The notes under the pieces are model-generated. The model was given only the letters and a program-made list of their open reading frames with translations. It ran no database searches and was not told the DNA's origin. DNA of 61,781 nucleotides, from the IMG/VR virus record IMGVR_UViG_3300028374_000014, positions 1 to 61,781 of that record; one strand, written 5' to 3'. Position numbers and translations under genes: made by a program. Of the stretch, positions 33,002-40,009 are shown in pieces (the first letter of the stretch is position 1; the number at the start of each line of letters is the position of its first letter). This stretch comes from a virus.

Positions 33002-33839
33002 CTTTTTCTTCCTCTTTATTCATTTCTTCCAAAAGTTGCTGAATTCTCAAAATCTGCGGTATCATCGTCTCCTCTTTTACCGGTAGTTTCGAATAACTAT
33101 CTAATAATTTACCAACTTTGTCAATTTTTTCATTAATTTCCAAATCACAAACGGAATTTGGTCCATCACATGTCATTTTGAGTTCATTCTTCAATCCCTT
33201 GATCTCCTCATTTAAAAATGTTTTAAAAGATACACCAGAATCACTAATGGAAAATATGTATTTTCTAATTGTATGTTTTTGCCTTTCGTTTAACACTTCT
33301 CCGTACATTTCGTTAAATTTCTTAACATAAATGTTATAGGTAATTGAATCAATAGGTTCTACAGTCGCAGAAGCCCGTTGTGCCTCAGAAATTAATCTCG
33401 ATGAAATCTGGGATTCCAACAAAACCTTATCCTTTGTCGGCATGTCATCAGCGTTAAAATAATGATATAGCGTCCCCAAAAAGCGGTATTCAGGTACGAA
33501 ATTCTCCCAAATATCATCTCTCAGTTTTGAATTAATCTTATTGATGAGTTTTGTTTGCTCATTGAACAACTTCTTTGCATCAATTTTGTCACGACGGCGC
33601 GATACCTCACTAATCATTCGATCAACAATCTTGGAATCCAAGTCTTTATGCGTATATAAATCTCGATAACATAAATAATCCTTCGCCATTTGTGACTTCG
33701 GATCAAAATTGTGCGTCAACACTTCCATAACAATGGATTTGTACTTGTTATCCTTGCTATAGACAGTCTTTGCCACTTCTTTGATCAGTATTTCATAAAG
33801 AAAAGCGGTATTTCTTTTCTTATTGTGCTTAATATTCAT
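32991..33839 (-). CDS. Helical head-cluster protein, 282 aa
   Basis: A 282-residue, largely helical protein directly downstream of the portal gene with a one-base junction. N-terminus: KKRNTAFLYEILIKEVAKTV. Residues ~180-195 read GEVLNERQKHTIRKYIF, echoing LNERQKHKIVEAI in the scaffold. The C-terminal tail is Glu/Lys-rich. Proteins with this N-terminal pattern occur downstream of portals in other marine phages I remember, without a proven role. A core or scaffold-interacting function is inferred from place and the shared motif. Confidence 0.55.
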   Translation of the reverse strand: MNIKHNKKRNTAFLYEILIKEVAKTVYSKDNKYKSIVMEVLTHNFDPKSQMAKDYLCYRDLYTHKDLDSKIVDRMISEVSRRRDKIDAKKLFNEQTKLINKINSKLRDDIWENFVPEYRFLGTLYHYFNADDMPTKDKVLLESQISSRLISEAQRASATVEPIDSITYNIYVKKFNEMYGEVLNERQKHTIRKYIFSISDSGVSFKTFLNEEIKGLKNELKMTCDGPNSVCDLEINEKIDKVGKLLDSYSKLPVKEETMIPQILRIQQLLEEMNKEEEKGDG

Positions 33840-35785
33840 TACTCATCCTCTATAGTTATAATTTCGGTTGGCTTGTCGTCTTCTTGTTTTTTAACAAAAT
33901 TACGAATCTCAGTAACCATACTTTTAACTTCATTTGATTTTCTATCTTGTTGTTCCATAACAACAGGAGGTTTGTTTCCTTGAGCTAATTCGAATAAGCC
34001 GTTTAGCCCGGGCATGCCAGCACGAACGTTTCTGCGTGTATCACGAGTCTTCTCGTGGCCCCATTTTGCTTTATTTGAGCGTTTGCGAGCACCCATATCT
34101 CTGCGGTCGTCTTTCACCTTGCGGTATTTTTTACCTTTAGCTCCGGGGGTTGTATACTCGTCACGTTTGCCGGGTGTCGCTAATAGATCATTATCTTCTA
34201 TGTCTGAATCACCTTCGTCTCCGAAATCATCTCCGAAACCGCCCATGTCGTCTCCCATTCCCATGTCGTCTTCCATTCCTCCGATGTCGCCCATATCATC
34301 ATCTAGGCCGCCCATACCGCCGAATCCTGCCTCGCCTGCTGCGGCGATTTGTTCAAGTTCTGATTCATATTTCAGATCATGCTTCTTTTCACGCTTCATG
34401 CGGACAATATCTTCATGCGGCAATTGGAAAACCTTTTCCATTGTGTAACGATGACTAAATCCAACTTCTTGCATCGCCTGCGCAGCGTCTACTTTTGTGC
34501 GAACAGTTTCAAGTTCTTGCAATTCAGCAATTTTCGACGGATTGTTCAATGATAAAGAAAACGACAGTGCATCTTCTTCAGGATAACCTAACAAAATCAA
34601 ATGGATAACACCGATTTTCTCCAATTCAGAAACAACTGGTTTTTGAAGGCGCAAAACTGTTCGAGCGAATCGAATATCTTTCTGTGATAGTGTTTCTTTG
34701 TCTTCAGATGATGAGTCATCCCGAATAAGATAGGATTGTGGAATTTTTAGTGCTGCAATAAGTTTTGCTTGAAGATATTTAATGTCATCAATATCGCCTG
34801 TGTATTGTCCACCTTTGAGTGTTTCAATTCTTGTGCCGGTCTCGCCACGAACAGGAATAAAGTAATCTTCATCAACTGACAACGGATTATATCTCAAATC
34901 AACGCGACCAGTGTCTTCATCAACAATTTGGTGACGCTTCATGTTAGTAATGATTTCTTCCATGTACTGTTCCACTTGTTGTGGGGGAACGGCACCAACA
35001 TCGATATAGAATACTCGACGTTCAGGTGATCGAACGATACGATACGCCATGACTGAATCTTCCAGCAAAATTAACTGTCGCCAAATACGACGTGCTGGTT
35101 CGAAGAAGCTAGTTCCATATGGTGCATATTTATCGTGACCAAGAATTCGGAAGTGAAGAATTTGCCAATTTTCGAATGTCATACCAGCGGAGTTCCACTG
35201 GAATTGTACATACATTGGATTTGTTTCGTCTTCTCCTTCCATTCTTTCAATTTCTTCCGGTGGAACTGGCAAGATTGTACTAACACCGTAATCAGGATCG
35301 ATATCGGCATACAAAAAGAAGTCGCCATATTTGCACATTGAGCGGACCCAATAATACAAGTTATGTTCAACATTCAAAACGTTATAATAGAGATTTTCTA
35401 AGATAACCTTCAACTCTTCATTTTGGCAATCGACCCTTACCAGTGGTGACAACGGTGAACTTGTTGTCATTTCATCAGAAACAATGTCAAGCGCTGAGGC
35501 CATAATCGGCTCGTATTCCATTTGATCGAATTCCCTATATCGCTCTGCACGGTTCTGGTTGGCCATACGTTGCGTTTGTAGGTTTTGGAAGGGGTTGTAC
35601 CCGCGTTTCTTGAAGTGTTGCCCTGAGAGCGACTTGAAGCGGTTTGAGAACACGTTCATGTGTGTTCTGCGGAGCTTGTGGTATGTTTGTGTCCGTCTAT
35701 TCGTCAGCGGACCACTGAACATACGAGTTAATCGCTTGAACAGGGTTGTCTCATGATTCTTGGGATTGCGTTTTTGATCTGCCAT
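33839..35785 (-). CDS. Portal protein (gp20-like), 648 aa
   Basis: A 648-residue portal. Typical gp20-type signatures: REFDQMEYEPIMASALDIVSDE near residue 80-100, PYGTSFFEPARRIWRQLILLEDSV, then RSPERRVFYIDVGAVPPQQV, LRYNPLSVDEDYFIPV and a QAKLIAALKIPQSYL helix. It forms the dodecameric DNA gate and binds TerL. The C-terminal ~150 residues are unusual: a Gly/Asp/Met-rich stretch (GGLDDDMGDIGGMEDDMG) followed by a basic region (KGKKYRKVKDDRRDMGARKR). T4 gp20 (524 aa) lacks this extension. A TATAAGAA box lies upstream. Confidence 0.92.
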   Translation of the reverse strand: MADQKRNPKNHETTLFKRLTRMFSGPLTNRRTQTYHKLRRTHMNVFSNRFKSLSGQHFKKRGYNPFQNLQTQRMANQNRAERYREFDQMEYEPIMASALDIVSDEMTTSSPLSPLVRVDCQNEELKVILENLYYNVLNVEHNLYYWVRSMCKYGDFFLYADIDPDYGVSTILPVPPEEIERMEGEDETNPMYVQFQWNSAGMTFENWQILHFRILGHDKYAPYGTSFFEPARRIWRQLILLEDSVMAYRIVRSPERRVFYIDVGAVPPQQVEQYMEEIITNMKRHQIVDEDTGRVDLRYNPLSVDEDYFIPVRGETGTRIETLKGGQYTGDIDDIKYLQAKLIAALKIPQSYLIRDDSSSEDKETLSQKDIRFARTVLRLQKPVVSELEKIGVIHLILLGYPEEDALSFSLSLNNPSKIAELQELETVRTKVDAAQAMQEVGFSHRYTMEKVFQLPHEDIVRMKREKKHDLKYESELEQIAAAGEAGFGGMGGLDDDMGDIGGMEDDMGMGDDMGGFGDDFGDEGDSDIEDNDLLATPGKRDEYTTPGAKGKKYRKVKDDRRDMGARKRSNKAKWGHEKTRDTRRNVRAGMPGLNGLFELAQGNKPPVVMEQQDRKSNEVKSMVTEIRNFVKKQEDDKPTEIITIEDE

Positions 35786-35794
35786 ATGTAAACC

Positions 35795-35802
35795 TTCTTA
35801 TA
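35795..35802 (-). promoter_or_regulatory. Candidate late promoter upstream of portal
   Basis: TATAAGAA on the minus strand in the 43-base gap between the cargo gene at 35829 and the portal ATG at 35785; the same bases also run into the AAGAAGG ribosome site. Similar TATAA cores precede the sheath, neck and protease genes. Low confidence, since an AT-rich leader would look alike. Confidence 0.3.
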
Positions 35803-35828
35803 GTGGTTTTCCTAATAAAATTTTCATC

Positions 35829-36395
35829 TTAGAACATTCTATCCGTGTTGATTATTGGAGCACCGTCCTTATTATGAATTAACCTACCGTTGACATAATA
35901 AAAAGCTTGGTAGTATTCTTCGTCAGTTTTTGGTCGCCTTTGTTTTATAAATTGTGCAGGTCCGAGATATCTAGTTGTTTCATTTCTTCTAAGGAATGTG
36001 CATTTTAGGCCATGCGGTTTTTTGTCATCATACCTGATATATTTAAATCGAAGTTCGGGCATGCCGAATGTTCGGTCCATGGAAAAAGGATATATTATTT
36101 CATAATCTGATAATATCTGTATGTATTCCTTTGGAAGATTTTCTTCTGGGATTGGCTCGATGTCATACCATCCACCATCATATACAAATCCTTCATCGTT
36201 GGTGGTAACAAAGCCATCCAACTCTGGGCCTACCATACATGTTGTTATAACCGGGTGGGGCGCGGTGTCAGAATCTTTTACCAGTGCCAATACCAGACCA
36301 GCGTATTTTTTCCTTAAAAGCTTATTATAATGATCCAAAAAGCCGTTGTTGGATTCACTAATAACTTTTCTCCAACTTTCGAACAGTTTCTTCAT
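35829..36395 (-). CDS. Putative head-packaged cargo protein, 188 aa
   Basis: A 188-residue protein opening MKKLFESWRKVISE, the clearest form of the shared cargo peptide, with an I-S-E site at residue 14. The rest is mixed alpha/beta: ITTCMVGPELDGFVTTNDEG, a GGWYDIEPIP strand, and a C-terminal EEYYQAFYYVNGRLIHN. No enzyme motif recognised. The start overlaps the terL stop (ATGA) and the portal gene follows, so it is made with the head proteins. I infer packaging into the head and delivery with DNA. Confidence 0.55.
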   Translation of the reverse strand: MKKLFESWRKVISESNNGFLDHYNKLLRKKYAGLVLALVKDSDTAPHPVITTCMVGPELDGFVTTNDEGFVYDGGWYDIEPIPEENLPKEYIQILSDYEIIYPFSMDRTFGMPELRFKYIRYDDKKPHGLKCTFLRRNETTRYLGPAQFIKQRRPKTDEEYYQAFYYVNGRLIHNKDGAPIINTDRMF

Positions 36396-38020
36396 CCTTT
36401 TAACAACCCCGCGTATTTTCTATATAACCTTGCTTGGTCAGCAATATCGTTCTTTTTGTTTCTGCCAAGAAAGGGCCCCATAACAAAACCGCTTTTTACT
36501 GTTGAAAAATCGGCTGTTCTTGACCGCCTAGATATGGCGTTTAATGTTGCAATTGTGTATTCTTGTTCACGAGTATCAGCTTCCAACACTGTATCTCGAA
36601 TCCAGCAAGCAAGAGCGAAAGACATAATTAAGTCATCGTTGCGACCGCTCATGGCTTGTGTTTTACCACTAGTCCAAATAAACGTTCGCATTTCGTCCAA
36701 AAGCCTACGAGAATAAATCGTGATTGTTTTGTTTCGGATGAATTCTTCCATCTTTCCGATAATTTGTGGTTTCGTTTTGCCTGATGTGGCAAAGCCCTTG
36801 GCAACACCGTTGGTTACTTGTGCCAAATTGGGTTCTACATATTCATGAGTTGATTTCTTCTCATAATATATATTAGGATACTCCATATTTTCCAATTCGG
36901 TAAGGACTGAATACCCAAGCATATTAGATTCTACCACAATCATCGCTGTGCCCCACTCTTTACCAGCATCATTTAACATCTTTGCAAAGAAGTCATATTC
37001 TGGCTGACCGCGATATTCTGCAACAACATGGTTAGTTGTAGCGTTAAGCACATGAAACGTGGAGTAATCGCGACCATCACCACGAGCAACGTCAGCCGTT
37101 ATTAGATAAGTACAATTTGGATTGTATTCTTGCCAGATCCAATAATTTCTATCGTAACCAGTTCGACGCAAAGGGTCACCATATAATTCACCAGTTATCT
37201 CATTATAGTCTTCCAAGAATTGGTGTATAAACTCCATATCTTCAGGGTCAACAACTGTCTCACCGGAAGCGTTAAAATTGCACAACAATTCTTGAGCTAC
37301 CTGTCGCCGGTCCATATTTTTTGTTTCATTTTCAAACCACTCATCATCACGATCAGGATGCTCATCCCACATAATTTTAGTAAGCTTGAAACCATTGTCG
37401 CCGGCTTCGGCTTCTGTGCACATTTTGTGGAAAAAGTTACCTACACCATTGGGAGTAGAGAGAATAGCACATGACCCACCTGTTGAAAGTGTTGGATACA
37501 TTGAAGTCCACAGTTCGTCGATTCCCTCAACGTGAGCAGCTTCGTCAACAATCAGCAAAGAAAGAGCTTCTGAACGACCTGACGTGCTCTGCGTTGATTC
37601 TGCTTTAATCCAAGAACCATTTTCAAATTCCAACACCGCACGGTTGTTCGTTGTTGGTTTAACAATCTGTAACCATTCTGGGATATTTTTGTACATCATC
37701 TGCACCTTTTTGACGAGGTTGGACGCTGTTGATACTTTCGTCGCTACACATAGAACTGTTTTATCTCGTCTAAACAAAATAAACCACAGCGCGTAGGCTG
37801 CGGTTACTGTTGATATACCTAACTGTCGTGCTTTCAATACAATGTTAAATCGGTCTGTTTCAAAGCTTCTTACCAAATCCTCTTGGAAGGCAAACATTGT
37901 GAAAGGAATTCTCCCCTTTTCAGGATGAGAAATCTTGCAGTAATTGTTAATAAAGTAATTCGGATCTTCGAAACACTTCTTAACCTCCTGTTTTATCTTT
38001 TGCGGTGGTATATATGACAT
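36392..38020 (-). CDS. terL: Terminase large subunit (gp17-like)
   Basis: A 542-residue packaging motor. ATPase part: ARQLGISTVTA (64-74, Walker A type, as in gp17 classes), LLIVDEAAH (155-163, Walker B and catalytic Glu) and ILSTPNG coupling motif (186-192). Nuclease part: ITADVARGDGRDYSTF (Asp310), VVESN (362-366) and GRNDDLIMSFALA (Asp462/463), the RNase-H-type metal site. It binds the portal, packages and cuts DNA. The ribosome site AGAGGA lies six bases before the ATG, inside the 3' arm of a terminator-like hairpin (38021-38054), which may restrict translation. Confidence 0.95.
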   Translation of the reverse strand: MSYIPPQKIKQEVKKCFEDPNYFINNYCKISHPEKGRIPFTMFAFQEDLVRSFETDRFNIVLKARQLGISTVTAAYALWFILFRRDKTVLCVATKVSTASNLVKKVQMMYKNIPEWLQIVKPTTNNRAVLEFENGSWIKAESTQSTSGRSEALSLLIVDEAAHVEGIDELWTSMYPTLSTGGSCAILSTPNGVGNFFHKMCTEAEAGDNGFKLTKIMWDEHPDRDDEWFENETKNMDRRQVAQELLCNFNASGETVVDPEDMEFIHQFLEDYNEITGELYGDPLRRTGYDRNYWIWQEYNPNCTYLITADVARGDGRDYSTFHVLNATTNHVVAEYRGQPEYDFFAKMLNDAGKEWGTAMIVVESNMLGYSVLTELENMEYPNIYYEKKSTHEYVEPNLAQVTNGVAKGFATSGKTKPQIIGKMEEFIRNKTITIYSRRLLDEMRTFIWTSGKTQAMSGRNDDLIMSFALACWIRDTVLEADTREQEYTIATLNAISRRSRTADFSTVKSGFVMGPFLGRNKKNDIADQARLYRKYAGLLKG

Positions 38021-38054
38021 AAAAAATCCTCTAGCTGTTATAACTAGAGGATTT
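38021..38054 (-). terminator. Terminator-like hairpin overlapping terL ribosome site
   Basis: The minus strand has an 11-bp perfect stem (AAATCCTCTAG / CTAGAGGATTT) with a 9-base loop (TTATAACAG), followed by a T run that ends at the terL ATG. The 3' arm holds AGAGGA, the only plausible terL Shine-Dalgarno. So the element may both end upstream transcripts and, in longer transcripts, hide the terL ribosome site. The loop also contains a TTATAA box like the candidate late promoters. Confidence 0.75.
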
Positions 38055-38110
38055 ATGAAATTAGAGAGGATTTAAGTTTTAGCTATCAATCTTATATATT
38101 TTTCTTTCCA

Positions 38111-38209
38111 TTATTCTGAGTCAGGGACTAAATGTAATGTATCATCAATATGTTGTTCCATTATCTGCCATGTTTGCCGATCATATGGTTTATTCGAGGA
38201 CCATATTTG
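38111..38209 (-). pseudogene. Possible gene remnant (32 codons, no start)
   Basis: A 32-codon frame without a start codon: QIWSSNKPYDRQTWQIMEQ, then HIDDTLHLVPDSE and TAA. It resembles the KIWSS...W...E segment of the 74-aa protein at 31901, and both share the DNA string GACCATATTT on the plus strand. It lies in the 201-base gap between the small gene at 38222 and terL. It may be a decayed paralogue; chance similarity cannot be excluded. Confidence 0.25.
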
Positions 38210-38221
38210 TTAATCTCATCT

Positions 38222-38542
38222 CTATTTCGTTCTCATTAACTCTTGTACCACTGCTCTGACTGGTTCCAAAACCTTTTGTGCTGATGCTTCATCGCCTACT
38301 TTTTGATGCTGAATATAGGCATCAACGATATCACCAAGGCCGGCCTTTTCCAAAACAGGAAACAATACTGATAGTCTATAAATATCGTCAGGCAATCCGC
38401 CAGACTCCTTAAAGTAAATTGACAGCAATTCTTGAACTTCCGTTTTCGAAGTTGTTCCCAGAATCTCGGTCACAAGCTGTTTGCGAGAACGCGTCAATTC
38501 TTCTTTAATAATTTGTTCTATTTCTGATCTTTTAAGTTTCAT
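38222..38542 (-). CDS. Small helical protein upstream of terL, 106 aa
   Basis: A 106-residue, all-helical protein from the ATG at 38542. N-terminus LKRSEIEQIIKEELTRSRKQ, similar to LKRSDLRRIIKPIV in the head-core-like protein at 29272; a V-T-E site follows at about residue 29. The remainder reads as alternating amphipathic helices (DIYRLSVLFPVLEKAGLGDI, then AQKVLEPVRAVVQELM). Position just before terL is that of a small terminase subunit in T4 (gp16), and the size is near the lower limit for one, but no DNA-binding motif is evident. Core protein is the alternative. Confidence 0.5.
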   Translation of the reverse strand: MKLKRSEIEQIIKEELTRSRKQLVTEILGTTSKTEVQELLSIYFKESGGLPDDIYRLSVLFPVLEKAGLGDIVDAYIQHQKVGDEASAQKVLEPVRAVVQELMRTK

Positions 38543-38717
38543 ATGTTTTTTCTTCAAAGTGAACTACATGTTGGTTAGGTGTCGGCCAAGAACGATATTC
38601 AAACTCTATTCCCTTCTGGGCTCGACCAAAATAGGTGTTCTTAAGTGAAAACATGATTTGTGTACCTTCCTGTATTACGAGAGGATTTTTAATAACGACA
38701 ATTTCACAATGTCTCAC
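38532..38717 (-). CDS. Hypothetical protein, 61 aa (GTG start)
   Basis: A 61-residue protein starting at GTG 38717, one base after the upstream stop, and overlapping the next gene's start by 11 bases. Mixed beta content (VVIKNPLVIQEGTQIMF, IEFEYRSWPTPNQHVVHF). No family recognised. The tight junctions on both sides argue that it is real. Confidence 0.5.
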   Translation of the reverse strand: MRHCEIVVIKNPLVIQEGTQIMFSLKNTYFGRAQKGIEFEYRSWPTPNQHVVHFEEKTYET

Positions 38718-38718
38718 A

Positions 38719-39255
38719 TTACACCTTACCGAGAAATTTCTTGAACCTCAGTTCTGGTTTATAGCCTTCGTCCAACATTCGATCAATTTTGTTCATCATT
38801 GATTCACGTTCGTCGGCTTCTTCGTTGTATTCCGGTAACTCTTTCAATTGCCCAATTTCAAATACTTTTTGGGCTTGAACAAATGTGCGTACATTTGATG
38901 TTTGTTGCATCACTGCATTAAACGTATCATCCTGTGCCTTCAGTGTCAGAGTAGAACCCATGTCACCTTTATATTCCTTTTTGATAAAGTCTGCCAATTT
39001 ATCTAGATATTGTTCGATTTCATCTTCAAACTTATCTTCGTGAGATTTCTTAATGTTAACTTCGGTGTGATAAGTGATCACCAAGTTAGAACCGTTAATT
39101 TTTACACCAAAACCGTCTATAACTCGACTATCCTTAATTGGATCACCTTCTTCGCGCTGCAAAACACCTGTTTTTCGGCCACCATAAGGGTGGTCTTTAG
39201 CGTCTGCTGCAATCTGATGGATTGCTTGAATTATTTCATAAACTGATTTAGCCAT
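38719..39255 (-). CDS. Hypothetical structural-region protein, 178 aa
   Basis: A 178-residue protein: N-terminal helix YEIIQAIHQIAADAKDHPYG, then RVIDGFGVKINGSNLVITYH, a Lys/Glu helix, and a helical C-terminus with SMMNKIDRMLDEGYKP ending KFLGKV. I have seen the DGFGVKINGxNLVI pattern in other phages near terminase or structural genes, with no function given. An AAGAGG ribosome site precedes the ATG at 39255. Its start overlaps a 38-aa gene by 8 bases. Confidence 0.55.
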   Translation of the reverse strand: MAKSVYEIIQAIHQIAADAKDHPYGGRKTGVLQREEGDPIKDSRVIDGFGVKINGSNLVITYHTEVNIKKSHEDKFEDEIEQYLDKLADFIKKEYKGDMGSTLTLKAQDDTFNAVMQQTSNVRTFVQAQKVFEIGQLKELPEYNEEADERESMMNKIDRMLDEGYKPELRFKKFLGKV

Positions 39256-39364
39256 TATTTTTTACCTCTTCATTTCCTGCAACATGTCGTTTCGGCTTTC
39301 CGCACATTTCCTTAACAACAGAACCAAGATTTTCTTTAAGAATTTTTTTAAATTTATTATTCAC
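39248..39364 (-). CDS. Small basic protein, 38 aa (GTG start)
   Basis: A 38-codon frame from GTG 39364: MNNKFKKILKENLGSVVKE, then MCGKPKRHVAGNEEVKNNG. GGAGG lies seven bases before the GTG, a good ribosome site. The frame overlaps both neighbours by 8 bases (upstream gene stop; downstream ATG), as coupled genes do, and fills the only gap between them. Basic, probably helical at the start. No family recognised. Confidence 0.55.
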   Translation of the reverse strand: MNNKFKKILKENLGSVVKEMCGKPKRHVAGNEEVKNNG

Positions 39365-39740
39365 TCTCTGGCCTCCAACCGGATTCCCATTTCTCTTCTC
39401 TACCTTCGATATGTTTTATAAAACACCGATAACAACAACCCCATTGATTCATCTTTATGTCGTCAATAGCGTTAAAGTGTATTTTGTATAGAGAACACAC
39501 TTGACAATTATCCAAGGCGTTTTCATCAGTAAGTAGTTTTTTTGATACTAGATATCCGGTTTTATTTTCGTAGTTCTTTTCTTTGTACGCCGAATTCAAT
39601 TTCTTATACAGCTTATCAACTTGTCTGATAAACTCTTCTTCGTCCTCATCAGTCCAGTCGGCTCGTGGAGAACGTGTACACTCTACCCCATATTTTTGCT
39701 CTATTTGGTATTCCACTGCTGCTAACTTTTCATAATCCAT
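39357..39740 (-). CDS. Zinc-binding-like hypothetical protein, 127 aa
   Basis: A 127-residue protein from the ATG at 39740 (GAGAGAC upstream), starting MDYEKLAAVEYQIEQKYG. A helical, acidic first half (WTDEDEEEFIRQVDKLYKK) is followed by a Cys cluster: C-Q-V-C in DNCQVCSLYKIHF, and C-C-Y-R-C in WGCCYRCFIKHI. The two Cys pairs ~25 residues apart suggest a zinc site. No defined family. Part of the small-gene cluster between the lipase and terminase. Confidence 0.5.
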   Translation of the reverse strand: MDYEKLAAVEYQIEQKYGVECTRSPRADWTDEDEEEFIRQVDKLYKKLNSAYKEKNYENKTGYLVSKKLLTDENALDNCQVCSLYKIHFNAIDDIKMNQWGCCYRCFIKHIEGREEKWESGWRPESE

Positions 39741-39753
39741 TATTTGTCTCTCA

Positions 39754-39864
39754 TTATTTCTTAGATTCTGGCCCGTTGAATGGCAAAGGTATACCACCAA
39801 GATCTATCAGCGCTGTCACCACCTGATCGTTCTTCACTATTCCCACAACTTTAACATATATATC
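39754..39864 (-). CDS. Orphan small frame after a TAG stop (30-36 aa)
   Basis: After the TAG that ends the gene at 39865, the same frame stays open for 36 codons: DIYVKVVGIVKNDQVVTALI, then DLGGIPLPFNGPESKK and TAA. The sequence is protein-like. The only usual start inside is GTG at 39846, without a clear ribosome site. It may be a short GTG gene of 30 aa or a stop-readthrough tail of the upstream 44-45 aa product. A similar arrangement occurs at 18726-18884. Confidence 0.35.
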   Translation of the reverse strand, partial: DIYVKVVGIVKNDQVVTALIDLGGIPLPFNGPESKK

Positions 39865-39999
39865 CTAACCTTCCGGTGCAAACTGGGGGAGTTTCTGTTT
39901 TGTGGCATCGTCTATAATGAGGTCGACATATTCTATGGAATCGTGCGTACCGCCACATGTTCCTTCGCGGGGGAATGTGCGCCATTGGTCGGTCATCAT
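39865..39999 (-). CDS. Small hypothetical protein, 44 aa
   Basis: A 44-residue frame from the ATG at 39999 (a second ATG follows directly): MMTDQWRTFPREGTCGGTHD, then SIEYVDLIIDDATKQKLPQF. It starts ten bases after the stop of the lipase gene. The frame continues upstream without stop into the lipase gene, but the chosen start gives no overlap. No family recognised. The ribosome site is weak. Confidence 0.4.
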   Translation of the reverse strand: MMTDQWRTFPREGTCGGTHDSIEYVDLIIDDATKQKLPQFAPEG

Positions 40000-40009
40000 T
40001 TTACAATAC

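Noticed and set aside
34014-34448. 144-codon plus-strand frame opposite the portal C-terminus
   Set aside because: Ser/Pro/Arg low-complexity sequence mirrors the Gly/Asp/Met-rich portal extension; no independent gene features.
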